Assembly: GCF_017355915.2 (NCBI RefSeq)
Contig: NZ_JAFEUV020000008.1
Coordinates: 186,001 to 250,000, forward strand
Length of the DNA: 64,000 nucleotides
Source of the DNA: Telluribacter roseus
GTDB taxonomy: Bacteria; Bacteroidota; Bacteroidia; Cytophagales; Spirosomataceae
Direction: 5' to 3'
Every line of letters starts with the position of its first letter. Position 1 is the first letter of the stretch. The position numbers and the translations under genes are program-made. The notes beneath the pieces are model-generated. The model saw nothing but the letters and a program-made list of their open reading frames with translations, was not told where the DNA came from and did no database searches. Shown here one piece after another: positions 45,446 through 54,541 of this stretch.

Positions 45446-47815
45446 ATGCTCCTGAACCTCATGTTAAGATTCTTATCTGTTATACTCCTGACCGTATGGT
45501 TAGGCACTCTTGCAACTCAGGCCCGAGCTCTGGATCATGGGTCGCAGCGCCCGCCGGATGCGCGGCCCCTGGATGTATGGGCCTTCCGCTCGGTACTGGA
45601 CAAGCAGCCCCGGATGCTCACGCTGGCCCTCGATCAGGACCTGTACCTGGCTTATGATCTGGCCCGCTGTGCGGTCTACAAAGCCTGGAAGGGGGGCGTA
45701 CTGATGGACGGTGCCGCCTATACCGACCGTAAAAATGTGCAGCCAACCAGTTGGGGTACGGCCTACTTTACCGACACCGACCGGGAGCATAGGTGGATTG
45801 TCCGGCGGGGCAAAAAGGAGCTACCGACTACCATCATCAGCCAGGGATACCGGTTTAAAGAAGGGCAGATCTACCTGGGCTACTACCTGATACTTACCAG
45901 TGGCGATACCATCCGGATTGAAGAGCGGCCGGAGTTTATAAGTGATAAGGGGAAGCCCGGCCTGGAGCGCGTGATACGGACTTCGGGCATACCTATCGAG
46001 CTCACGGTAACACTGACTACTGCCGGAGAAACGATTACCATAAAGCCCAACGGTACCACGCGACTACTAAGGTACTTTGAGGCACTACCCAAACAGGCCC
46101 CGCCCCGGATGCAGGACCAGTATGACCACCTGGGCCGGTACTGGATGGAGAAGAGCGATTGCTTTACCTGCCATGAGCTGGAGAAGCCCATGGTGGGGCC
46201 GGCCCTTCAGCAGATAGCCAGCCGCTACCCCAAAGACAAAGAAACCCGGCAGCAACTGATCAGTAAGGTGAAGCAGGGAGGCTCGGGTACATGGGGCTCT
46301 GCCGCCATGAATGCTCATCCGGCTCTGTCTGACGAGGAGGTCAAGTCCATGCTGGACTACATCTTTACGCTGAAGCCTAAGGAAGAAACCCAAACTTCTA
46401 ATACCACCGCCCAGGCACCGCCTAAGCCTAAAGAAGCTCCGGAAGCCCCCAAGCCTGTTACCAAGCCTGGCTTTGGCGAAGCGCTGGAGGGACTGCATCC
46501 GAGTTATAAGGTGAGTACCATCCGTCCAGAGGGGTTCAAGCCGCGGGTAGGAGCTATGGCCTTCCTGCCCGACGGGCGTCTGTTGGTCTCTACCTGGGAC
46601 ACCGTTGGAGGCCTGTACCTGCTGGATGGTGTGCAGTCGGGTGATGGCAACCGGGTAAAGGTAAAACGTATTGCTTCCGGCTTGGCCGAGCCGCTGGGTA
46701 TGGAGGTGGTAGATGGAGAGATATACGTTCTGCAAAAGCATGAGCTGACCCGGCTGATTGATCATGACGGCGACGAGGTCATAGATGAGTACCGGCCCGT
46801 GTGTAACAGCTGGGGCGTGACCGACGACTTCCACGAATTTGCCTTCGGGCTGGTTCATAAGGATGGCTACTTCTACGTGACGCTGTCGATGGCTATGCGG
46901 CTCATGGCCGGTCAGAAGCAGCACCCCGACCGGGGACGTACGCTTAAGATCAGTAAGAATGGTACCTACGAGTGGCTCAATTACGGCCTGCGTACGCCCA
47001 ACGGCATTGGCCTGGGACCCGACGATGAACTGTTCGTGACCGATAATCAGGGACAATGGCTACCGGCCAACAAGCTCATCCATGTCAAGCGGGGAGAGTA
47101 CCACGGTATGGCCTGGGGGTTAGATGACCCTACCAATCCTCCCCCCATGGCGATGCCGGCGATCTGGCTGCCGGAGGACGAAATTGGTAACTCGCCCTCT
47201 GAGGTACTGCTTATGCGCGATGGCCCTTACAAGGGGCAGCTACTGCACGGAGAGGTAACCCACGGAGGCATCAAGCGTGATTTTCTGGAAAAAGTAGACG
47301 GGCAGTACCAGGGGGCGGTATTTCGCTTTACCCAGGGGCTGGAAGCAGGCATCAATCGGATGCGCTGGGGACCCGACGGAGCCCTGTACGTCGGAGGAGT
47401 AGGTATGGTAGGAGGCTGGAGCTGGAAAGAAAAACAGTACGGCCTGCAGCGCATGAAGTACACCGGCAAGCCTACCTTCGAGATGCTGGCGGTACGGGCC
47501 CGGCCCAAGGGCTTCGAGATAGAGCTGACCGAGCCGCTGTCACGCCGACAGGAGCTGAAGTTATCGGACATCCTGGTGCAGCAGTGGTGGTACCTGCCTA
47601 CCGCCAGCTACGGCGGCCCCAAGAAAGACCTGGAAACCTTATCGGTGAGCCGGATGGAGCTATCGAAGGACCGTACGAAACTATACCTGGAAATACCGGG
47701 GCTTAAAGAAGAGCATGTAGTGTACTTTCGATTGCCGGATTGGATGAAGAGCACGAAGCGCCGCGCGCTCTGGTCCGGTGAAGCCTGGTACACACTCAAC
47801 CGCATACCGAAGTAG
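45446..47815 (+). CDS. Cytochrome c domain plus sugar-dehydrogenase-like propeller protein
   Basis: A 789-residue exported protein. A signal peptide (residues about 6-28, MLRFLSVILLTVWLG from the second Met at codon 6, 45461) is followed by a beta-rich domain of about 200 residues, then a small cytochrome c with haem motif CFTCH (about 238-242) and a Met-containing tail. A Pro/Lys linker leads to a six-bladed propeller (about 350-700) resembling soluble glucose/sorbosone dehydrogenase (PEGFKPRVGAMAFLPDG, GLGPDDELFVTDNQG). A catalytic His equivalent (in HEFAFG or HGMAWG) may be present. Oxidation of a sugar or sugar acid with electrons passed to the haem is an inference. It is followed by an enolase-superfamily gene in the same direction. 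Confidence 0.78.
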   Translation: MLLNLMLRFLSVILLTVWLGTLATQARALDHGSQRPPDARPLDVWAFRSVLDKQPRMLTLALDQDLYLAYDLARCAVYKAWKGGVLMDGAAYTDRKNVQPTSWGTAYFTDTDREHRWIVRRGKKELPTTIISQGYRFKEGQIYLGYYLILTSGDTIRIEERPEFISDKGKPGLERVIRTSGIPIELTVTLTTAGETITIKPNGTTRLLRYFEALPKQAPPRMQDQYDHLGRYWMEKSDCFTCHELEKPMVGPALQQIASRYPKDKETRQQLISKVKQGGSGTWGSAAMNAHPALSDEEVKSMLDYIFTLKPKEETQTSNTTAQAPPKPKEAPEAPKPVTKPGFGEALEGLHPSYKVSTIRPEGFKPRVGAMAFLPDGRLLVSTWDTVGGLYLLDGVQSGDGNRVKVKRIASGLAEPLGMEVVDGEIYVLQKHELTRLIDHDGDEVIDEYRPVCNSWGVTDDFHEFAFGLVHKDGYFYVTLSMAMRLMAGQKQHPDRGRTLKISKNGTYEWLNYGLRTPNGIGLGPDDELFVTDNQGQWLPANKLIHVKRGEYHGMAWGLDDPTNPPPMAMPAIWLPEDEIGNSPSEVLLMRDGPYKGQLLHGEVTHGGIKRDFLEKVDGQYQGAVFRFTQGLEAGINRMRWGPDGALYVGGVGMVGGWSWKEKQYGLQRMKYTGKPTFEMLAVRARPKGFEIELTEPLSRRQELKLSDILVQQWWYLPTASYGGPKKDLETLSVSRMELSKDRTKLYLEIPGLKEEHVVYFRLPDWMKSTKRRALWSGEAWYTLNRIPK

Positions 47816-47910
47816 AAGCGGGCGAAGTAGAAAAAACTTTCAACGCCACCGTCAAGCCCCGTAGGGGCGGCACCAATTTAACCTATTACCTAAACCAATA
47901 ACCTAAGCCC

Positions 47911-49329
47911 ATGAACCATCCACCGCACACGGGCCCCACTACCAACCGCCGGACGTTTATCAAAAACAGCGGGGCTATGATGGCCCTGGGTGTGGCTGGC
48001 TTCTCCATGGCCCCTGATACAATGGTACCTGATCAAAAACCGTTTGCTCCGATCCGCATCAAGCGGGTTGATTCTAACTTTGAGCGCGAGCCCCTGACCC
48101 CTTATCGTTTCAAAGGGAGCGCTATTACCGAAGCCTGGCAGAGTATCGCCTTCATGGAATCTGATGCTGGCGTCAGCAAGATCGGCCTGGGTACCCAGAG
48201 CGTACTTTGGTCTGATTCAAGGGTATTCTCACAGCATTCCGAAAATGGCGGCAATGCCCTGATGTACGCCATGACTGACCGTGCCCTGCAGATGATACAG
48301 GGTACTTCGTTTAGTGATCCGGTAAAGCTGCTGGATGATATACTGCCCGAGGTACTAGCCTATGGCCGGGCCATCACCCGCACGCCCGACCTCCGCAAGA
48401 CCTTCGCCCTGAATGCCCTGGTAGCGGTTGACAACGCCGCCTGGCTGCTGTACGCTCAGCAGAATGGCATTAACCGCTTTGACGATATGATACCCGCCGC
48501 GTACCGGCCCGGCCTGTCGCACCGGCACAGCAAGGTGGCGAGTATACCCTCATTCAGCGTGGGTACGGAGGTGAGCAAGCTCAAGGCCGCTGCCGACGAA
48601 GGGTACTTTATCATGAAGCTCAAAACCGGCGCGGCGGGTACGCAGCAGGAGATGCTGGAGAAGGATATCGCCTTTATGACGGCCCTGCACAAAGCCATCG
48701 GTCACTACGAAACGCCCTACACCAAGAGCGGCAAGATTCCCTACTACTTCGATGCCAACGGACGCTACGAGAAAAAAGAAACGCTGCTGCGTTTCCTGGA
48801 CCAGGCTAAGAAGATAGGCGCCTTTGATCAGATTGCGGTCATTGAGGAGCCCTTTGCCGAAGAAAACGAAACCTTCGTCGGGGACATGGGCGTACGCATT
48901 GCCGCCGACGAAAGCGCCCATACCGTGGAGGACGCCGCTACCCGCATTGAGCAGGGCTACTCGGCCATTGCCGTCAAGGCCATTGCCAAGACCCTCAGCA
49001 TGACCATGAAGATTGCCCAGTACGCTTATGAGAAGGGAGTACCCTGCTTCTGTGCCGATCTGACGGTCAACCCCATCCTGGTCGACTGGAACAAGAGCGT
49101 AGCCGCCCGTCTGGCTCCCTTCCCGAATATGGACATTGGTCTGCAGGAAACCAACGGCCACCAGTACTACAAAAACTGGGACAAGATGGTATCCTACCAC
49201 CCCAAAGCCGGTGCCAGCTGGACTAAAACCCAAAAAGGCGTGTACCCAACCGGCCCGGAGTTCTATGAGCAGAGCGCGGGAATCTTACAGACTTCTGATC
49301 ACTATGAAAAGCTGGTGAACAGGGGGTGA
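47911..49329 (+). CDS. Tat-exported enolase-superfamily (mandelate racemase/MLE-like) enzyme
   Basis: A 472-residue protein with a twin-arginine signal (NRRTFIKNSG, Arg13-Arg14). The barrel has the superfamily set: K-x-K in IMKLKTG (Lys236, Lys238), metal ligands Asp281 (FDANGRYEKK), Glu312 (IEEPFAEE) and Asp333 (ADESAH), and Lys356 (IAVKAIAK). Spacing matches muconate-lactonising/epimerase members rather than enolase. Metal-dependent proton abstraction next to a carboxylate is the common chemistry; the substrate is unknown. Export by Tat is unusual for this superfamily. It lies 95 bases after the cytochrome-propeller gene and may act on its product. Confidence 0.82.
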   Translation: MNHPPHTGPTTNRRTFIKNSGAMMALGVAGFSMAPDTMVPDQKPFAPIRIKRVDSNFEREPLTPYRFKGSAITEAWQSIAFMESDAGVSKIGLGTQSVLWSDSRVFSQHSENGGNALMYAMTDRALQMIQGTSFSDPVKLLDDILPEVLAYGRAITRTPDLRKTFALNALVAVDNAAWLLYAQQNGINRFDDMIPAAYRPGLSHRHSKVASIPSFSVGTEVSKLKAAADEGYFIMKLKTGAAGTQQEMLEKDIAFMTALHKAIGHYETPYTKSGKIPYYFDANGRYEKKETLLRFLDQAKKIGAFDQIAVIEEPFAEENETFVGDMGVRIAADESAHTVEDAATRIEQGYSAIAVKAIAKTLSMTMKIAQYAYEKGVPCFCADLTVNPILVDWNKSVAARLAPFPNMDIGLQETNGHQYYKNWDKMVSYHPKAGASWTKTQKGVYPTGPEFYEQSAGILQTSDHYEKLVNRG

Positions 49330-49466
49330 AAGGGTAGGAAAGGAGGAGAGGAGGAAAGTAAAATAACTACAAAGTAATTAAAGTTGGAATGCAGAGTAAG
49401 AGGATTTTTTCCCTCTGAGAAACTCAGTGCGCTTACTCTCTTTACTCTGTGGTTAACCCTCTTAAA

Positions 49467-49868
49467 TCACTCTACCTGGAAGTTGATAGGTAGATTGTAC
49501 TGTACGGCTACCCGTTGCCCTTGGAGCTCTCCGGGTACCCACTTAGGCATACGTTTAATAACCCGTACCGCTTCCTGATCTACCTCCTTATTAACGCCAC
49601 TTTTTACAGTTATGTCACGGATGGTACCATCTTCGCCCACCACAAAGGTAGTCATAACTTTTCCCTGTACCTTATTGCGGGCTGCCATAGTCGGATATTG
49701 GATATTCCTGGCTAAATACTCATACATGGCCCTGACCCCTCCCGGAAACTCAGGAGATTTATCCACCTCCGTGTATATTTTTTCTTCCGACTGAGCGTAA
49801 GCCGCAGGAGTACCTGCCATGGTCCAGAGCCCGGCCAGGGCTAGCAGCAGCATAAGTTGCCTTTTCAT
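49467..49868 (-). CDS. Exported lone TonB C-terminal domain protein
   Basis: A 133-residue protein with a signal peptide (MLLLALAGLWTMAGTPAAYAQ) and nothing else but a TonB C-terminal domain: DKSPEFPGG, NIQYPTMAARNKVQGKVMTTF (in parts), RVIKRMPKWVPGE, YNLPINFQVE. It lacks the membrane helix of a true energy transducer. It is last in the M56-TonB array and its domain is closely similar to those of the larger paralogues, so it may be a truncated or secreted version. It may act as a binding decoy or scaffold; this is inference. Confidence 0.85.
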   Translation of the reverse strand: MKRQLMLLLALAGLWTMAGTPAAYAQSEEKIYTEVDKSPEFPGGVRAMYEYLARNIQYPTMAARNKVQGKVMTTFVVGEDGTIRDITVKSGVNKEVDQEAVRVIKRMPKWVPGELQGQRVAVQYNLPINFQVE

Positions 49869-49929
49869 GGGTGTGGTTTATTAGATTAGTTATACCGTAG
49901 CAATATACATACTACCCATATTTCCTTCT

Positions 49930-51813
49930 TTACTCCTTCTTTAAATTTTCTGATTCGATAATAATAGTACTGCTGCTTCTGGAAGTATGTATGGGACTTA
50001 GGCCTATGGGTATATTATCCGGTAGTCGGGTTGGTAAAGCAAAGTCCACCGCATCGTCCAGCTTATAATTTAGAAATCCGGTAGCACTGCCCTGCCGCTT
50101 TTCCTTGTTTTCCTTTACGTCGTCTTCCTCTATCGTAAACTGAATGGGCAGCGTATACACCACGGATACCGGCTGGCCGTTCTGCATGGCGGGCTTCCAG
50201 GCGGGCATGTTCAGCACCACCCGCAGGGCCTCCTCGTCGATACCCGCGCCGAGGCCCTTAGTGATTCTGGGCTCCCGGATCGAGCCCCTTTCACTGACCA
50301 CAAAACTAATAAATACCTTTCCCTGTATCCGCTTGTCTCTGGCTTCCGTAGGGTACCGGATCTTTTTGGCAAGGTACATGTACATTTCCTTTATTCCACC
50401 CGGAAACTCCGGCATTTGTTCCACAAGGCGGTACACCTCTCCGTCACGGGTAGGTAGGGCGCTGGTATCGGCGGAGGACGCTTTAATTTGGGCGATCGGA
50501 TATGTGACAATAGTTATTTCCTCCAGCGGCTGCTCCTGCCGTTTCAGGGCTATGCGCAGTACCTGGTTTTTCTTCGTTACGTTCACCTTCAGGGTTTCGT
50601 AGCCTACGTGGCTAACCGCCAGCGAACTGTTGAGCGGTACCTCCTTCAGCTCAAACTTCCCGTCTGGACCAGTGGTAGTGGTACCTGCCGTACTGCCGGT
50701 CACTACCACGTTGGCCCCCGGTAGCGGCTGGTTGGTCTGGGCGTTGAGTACGGTACCTGTTACGGTGGTTTTTTCTTCCTGCACAGGCGCGGGGAGAGGA
50801 GTAGCTTCGGGTAAGGAACCGCCCTGTGGCACTGATACAGGGCCAGGTTTGTCGGGCACTACTGTCGGAAAGAGTATGGACGTGACACTTTCCTCAGGAA
50901 TCAGTGCCAGGCGTTCATGGGCCGCCGAGAGCATCAGTACCAGCCCGATCAGGGGCAGGATGGTCAGGTACTTACCCAGCGACCAGCGGGAGTCACGGTT
51001 TTTGTATAGCATCTGAATGCGGTCTTTTAGGAGTGATGAATTGAAGAAATGATTGGTAAGTACCGCCACGGGCGTGTTCAAAGAATAAGCCACCAGAAAG
51101 CTGGCGTAGCGGTCGCGGTTGGTGGCCTGCTGGTCGGCCAGGTACTCGTGTACCTGCTGCAGCGAGCGCTTATACAGGATCAGCACCGGATTGAACCAGA
51201 ACAGGGCCCGCAGTAGCTCCACCAGCAGAATATCCAGACTATGCCGCTGCTGCACATGTACTAGCTCGTGGCTAAGAATCGTGTCAAAGTGGTGTTCGTA
51301 GTCGTTGCGGCTGATGACTACCCATTTTAGGAACGAAAATGAGCCTACCGGAGCGCCGGGCCGCCGGCCGCCGGACCGCTTGTCATCGTTCATCAGGACC
51401 AGCGTGTAGCCCTCCATCTCAATCGTTTCCCCCTGTCGGATAAACCTAAACAGCTGGCGCAGGTACCGGTATAATCGGATACTCATACCTACTACTCCCA
51501 GAGCGTACACTAGCCATACCCACTGCGTCCAGTCGGGCTGTGACCAGTCGGGGGAAGCGGAGGTACTGACAACAGAGGTCTCCGGCCGGATAACTACGGC
51601 CGGCACGGCGTCCACCACGTACATGGCCTGCGGTGCTACGGGAGCGGCCTCCGGATACTGGAGTAGCGGTAGGGCAAACGACGCCAGCAAAGCCCCGAGC
51701 AGGTAGGCGCGGTTCCAGCCGAAGAAGGTATGCTTACGCAGCAACAGCCAGTAGCAGACGTAGAGTAGTAGCCAGTACAGGCTTACTTCCCCGAGGTATC
51801 GTAGCGCTTCCAT
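49930..51813 (-). CDS. M56 peptidase/TonB-domain fusion, copy 4
   Basis: About 627 residues from the start at 51813 (MEALRYLGEVSLYW, as in the paralogues). N-terminal: four membrane helices with an M56 (BlaR1-type) zinc site HELVH in ILSHELVHVQQRHS and HEYLADQQA later. Then a carboxypeptidase-regulatory-like beta domain and a TonB C-terminal domain (EQMPEFPGG to TLPIQF) with a C-terminal tail of about 70 residues. It carries the DDKRSGGRR-insert seen also in copy 1. The motif after the last helix is SAAHER where copies 1-3 have ASCER, so a possible lipid site is lost. It is separated from copy 3 by the OmpA-like gene. Confidence 0.88.
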   Translation of the reverse strand: MEALRYLGEVSLYWLLLYVCYWLLLRKHTFFGWNRAYLLGALLASFALPLLQYPEAAPVAPQAMYVVDAVPAVVIRPETSVVSTSASPDWSQPDWTQWVWLVYALGVVGMSIRLYRYLRQLFRFIRQGETIEMEGYTLVLMNDDKRSGGRRPGAPVGSFSFLKWVVISRNDYEHHFDTILSHELVHVQQRHSLDILLVELLRALFWFNPVLILYKRSLQQVHEYLADQQATNRDRYASFLVAYSLNTPVAVLTNHFFNSSLLKDRIQMLYKNRDSRWSLGKYLTILPLIGLVLMLSAAHERLALIPEESVTSILFPTVVPDKPGPVSVPQGGSLPEATPLPAPVQEEKTTVTGTVLNAQTNQPLPGANVVVTGSTAGTTTTGPDGKFELKEVPLNSSLAVSHVGYETLKVNVTKKNQVLRIALKRQEQPLEEITIVTYPIAQIKASSADTSALPTRDGEVYRLVEQMPEFPGGIKEMYMYLAKKIRYPTEARDKRIQGKVFISFVVSERGSIREPRITKGLGAGIDEEALRVVLNMPAWKPAMQNGQPVSVVYTLPIQFTIEEDDVKENKEKRQGSATGFLNYKLDDAVDFALPTRLPDNIPIGLSPIHTSRSSSTIIIESENLKKE

Positions 51814-51878
51814 GGTAGATGGTGTGGGTAAAGACAATTTGTTTTAGGACAAGACATTGACATAGAGAGGGGAGCAGC

Positions 51879-52883
51879 CTACTCCTGCGCAAACTGCACG
51901 ACCACTCGCCGGTTTTTCATACGGTTTTCCTCGGTATCGTTGGGTGCAGCGGGTGAGTTGGACCCCATCCAACGTATTGAGAGCTGCCGGGCTGGCACGC
52001 CCAGGCTCTTAAGATAATTCATTACCGTACGGGCGCGGTACTCTGAAAGGGTCTTGTTAAGTTCTTCGCGGCCGGCATCTTCTGTGTAGCCGGTAATTTG
52101 AGCCTTCTGCCCGGGCTGCTCGCGCAGGTAGCGCGCCATCGTATTTAGCCGCTCCTTGACTTCGGTACTCAAGTCATAGCTGCTCTGACTAAAATACAGT
52201 ATCACGGAACCAACAGGCTTCCATGATGAAGTTGTAGGCGCGGAGGTACTAGTAGCAGAATTGGGTGCCTTGATAGTCAACTCTTTGAACGTAAATCCGG
52301 CACCTGCTGGTACCTCCTCGCGTAGGAGTTGTCGTCCGTCTTTGGCAGAGGCAGTAATAAGGTAACGATCCGAAACGACATTCGGCAAATAAAAATGCGG
52401 TAGTCTTTTCACCACGCGTGCATCAAGTTCCGTCACAAAAGTCTGGCTGCTGCCTCTTGTTACCTTTACCTGTACATCCAGGCTATCTGGAAGATTAAAA
52501 TCCAGGTAAAGCCGGTTATCCAACTGGACTGACTGCGAGTCTACGGAGCTCATAGGGACACTAATTTTAAAGGGAGCCTTACCTTCGGATCCACCGCTAA
52601 AATGTACGGGAAAAGTCACTGTTTGAAAGCCCTGACGCTCAAACCGAAAGTACTGAGCTGAATCGGGTACCTGGACATTGAAAGTACCTATATCATTACT
52701 CTCTCCAAGTAGTTGCTGCCCTTTACTGAATACGGCAAAGGCTTTCACTTTAATGTCTACGCCTGTCCCTACATCATAGCAGCTCCCCTGTACTCTGATC
52801 AGGTTTTTTGACTGAAAGGCTGTTGGCTGCTCTATACAAAGTCTGATTAGTATTGCAGCCGCCCAAATTGCTAAAAACTTCAT
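51879..52883 (-). CDS. OmpA-family C-terminal domain protein
   Basis: A 334-residue protein with a signal-like N-terminus (MKFLAIWAAAILIRLC). The first 200 residues are a beta-rich region with carboxypeptidase-regulatory-like strands. The last 110 residues form an OmpA-like peptidoglycan-binding domain: ILYFSQSSYDLS, ITGYTEDAGREELNKTLSEYRA and NRMKNRRVVVQF, with Asp and Arg at the usual peptidoglycan-binding positions. It sits inside the M56-TonB array, between copies 3 and 4, with 42-66 base gaps, so it is likely part of the same operon and could link the system to cell-wall state. Confidence 0.85.
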   Translation of the reverse strand: MKFLAIWAAAILIRLCIEQPTAFQSKNLIRVQGSCYDVGTGVDIKVKAFAVFSKGQQLLGESNDIGTFNVQVPDSAQYFRFERQGFQTVTFPVHFSGGSEGKAPFKISVPMSSVDSQSVQLDNRLYLDFNLPDSLDVQVKVTRGSSQTFVTELDARVVKRLPHFYLPNVVSDRYLITASAKDGRQLLREEVPAGAGFTFKELTIKAPNSATSTSAPTTSSWKPVGSVILYFSQSSYDLSTEVKERLNTMARYLREQPGQKAQITGYTEDAGREELNKTLSEYRARTVMNYLKSLGVPARQLSIRWMGSNSPAAPNDTEENRMKNRRVVVQFAQE

Positions 52884-52925
52884 AGTGTATATAGTAGGTT
52901 AGAAAAGATTGGGAATAGGATTCAA

Positions 52926-54491
52926 TTAATTACCCTCAGTAGTAGTCTTACTATCCAGTTGGAAGTTGATCGGCAGATTATACTTTACATTCACCGGCCG
53001 GCCACTCTGCATACCCGGCCGCCAGCGGGGCATGGACGACACAACGCGTATCGCCTCCTCATCCGTACCGAAGCCCAGTCCTTTCAGTACCTGAATATCT
53101 TTGATTTCTCCCTCGGTAGTGATCACAAAGCTCAGGAACACTTTGCCCTGTACCTTAGCCCGCGTGGCAGCGTCGGGATACTTAATGTTCTGGCCCAGGT
53201 ACTCAAACAGGGCGTTAACTCCACCGGGAAACTCAGGTACTTTCTCCACTACCGTAAAGATCGGCTGGCCGTTGATAGTGGACGACTGAACAATTGTCTT
53301 CAAAGAGTCTCCTGTGCGCGATGGTACCTGAACGGAAGGGGAGGTACTGATCTCAGTACTTGCTCCTGGAGTCATGGAGACAGACAATGTTACGTTTTTA
53401 TACTTGGGATTCAGCTTTACCTCCTGCGTTTTATATCCATCGAAACCAATGTAGAGAGCGGCGTCTTTTTTGCTCCAAACGTCTATTTTGAAACGCCCTT
53501 GTAAGTCAGTAGTGGTTCCCGTTTGGGTGCCTTTGACTTCTATTATTGCGCCCGGTATAGGCTTACCTGCCTCGTTGGTTACGAAGCCCTCTACAATGGT
53601 AGGCTTCCCAGCGTCGACATCCTTGCCTTTGGTTGAAGGTACTACGTCTCGTTCGCAACTTGCGACCACCAGGGCTATAAGCAGGGTTACTACGGCCACG
53701 GCAGCGTAGGTGCTCAGTGACCAGCGGGAGTTAGGATTCTTGTACAGCATCTTGATTCGGTCTTTTAACAGTGATGAGTTGAAGAAGTGATTGGTGAGTG
53801 TAGCCACGGGAGCTCCCAACGCGTAGCTGACGAGGAACTCGGCGTAGTGGTCGCGGTTAGGCGCCTGCTGGTCGGCCAGGTACTCATGTACTTGTTGTAA
53901 GGAGCGCTTGTACAGGATCAGCACCGGGTTGAACCAGAATAGCACGCGAAGTACCTCTATCAGTAGAATGTCCAGGCTGTGGCGCTGCTGCACGTGTACC
54001 AGTTCGTGGTTGAGGATAGCATCGAAGTGGTGCTCATAGTCGCTGCGGTTGACAACGACCCATTTCAGGAATGAGAAAGAGCCAACCTGGTTGTTGTTCA
54101 TCAGTACCAGCGTGTACCCTTCCATCTCGATAGCTTCGCCGCTTCGGATGAAGCGGAACAGCTCCCGGATGTGTTGGCCCAGCTTCCAGGCCATGTACAG
54201 GCCACCACCGGCATAGACGAGCCACAGCAGATTCATCCAGGTAAAGAGGTCAGGCGAAGGCGCTGCCGCCTGCACTGCCAGCACGGGAGCTGACACGGTG
54301 TAAACAGCGGGCAGGGGCGGAGCGGCTTCGGGGTACTGCACCAGTGGCAGTACAAAGGCCATTAGCAGTGAGCCCAGCAGGTAGGCGCGGTTCCAGCCGA
54401 AGAAGGTGCGCTGGCGCAGTAACAGCCAGTAGCAAGCGTAGAGTAGTAGCCAGTACAGGCTCACCTGGCCGATGTATAGGAGTGCTTCCAT
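52926..54491 (-). CDS. M56 peptidase/TonB-domain fusion, copy 3
   Basis: A 521-residue protein. Four membrane helices in the first 275 residues enclose the M56 zinc site His162-Glu-Leu-Val-His166, with a second motif HEYLAD near 202. The last helix ends in VVASCERD (Cys279), a lipobox-like site in the middle of the protein. A carboxypeptidase-regulatory-like domain (about 297-372) and a TonB C-terminal domain (about 417-512: VPEFPGG, YPDAATRAKVQGK, NVKYNLPINFQL) follow. BlaR1-type M56 proteins sense an outside signal and cleave a BlaI repressor. The TonB domain in place of a penicillin-binding sensor suggests the outside signal is linked to outer-membrane transporters. Inference beyond domain content. 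Confidence 0.9.
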   Translation of the reverse strand: MEALLYIGQVSLYWLLLYACYWLLLRQRTFFGWNRAYLLGSLLMAFVLPLVQYPEAAPPLPAVYTVSAPVLAVQAAAPSPDLFTWMNLLWLVYAGGGLYMAWKLGQHIRELFRFIRSGEAIEMEGYTLVLMNNNQVGSFSFLKWVVVNRSDYEHHFDAILNHELVHVQQRHSLDILLIEVLRVLFWFNPVLILYKRSLQQVHEYLADQQAPNRDHYAEFLVSYALGAPVATLTNHFFNSSLLKDRIKMLYKNPNSRWSLSTYAAVAVVTLLIALVVASCERDVVPSTKGKDVDAGKPTIVEGFVTNEAGKPIPGAIIEVKGTQTGTTTDLQGRFKIDVWSKKDAALYIGFDGYKTQEVKLNPKYKNVTLSVSMTPGASTEISTSPSVQVPSRTGDSLKTIVQSSTINGQPIFTVVEKVPEFPGGVNALFEYLGQNIKYPDAATRAKVQGKVFLSFVITTEGEIKDIQVLKGLGFGTDEEAIRVVSSMPRWRPGMQSGRPVNVKYNLPINFQLDSKTTTEGN

Positions 54492-54541
54492 GGTAAGTTG
54501 GTGTGAAAAAGGTGCAGTTTATGTTTCCTGGGGTTTGGCTT

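Noticed and set aside
46085-47056. A 323-codon minus frame within the cytochrome-propeller gene
   Set aside because: The plus strand encodes a haem motif and a propeller in the same stretch, so this is a shadow.
47856-47868. Short hairpin GCCCC-GTA-GGGGC between the propeller and enolase-superfamily genes
   Set aside because: Only five pairs and no T-run; too weak to call a terminator.
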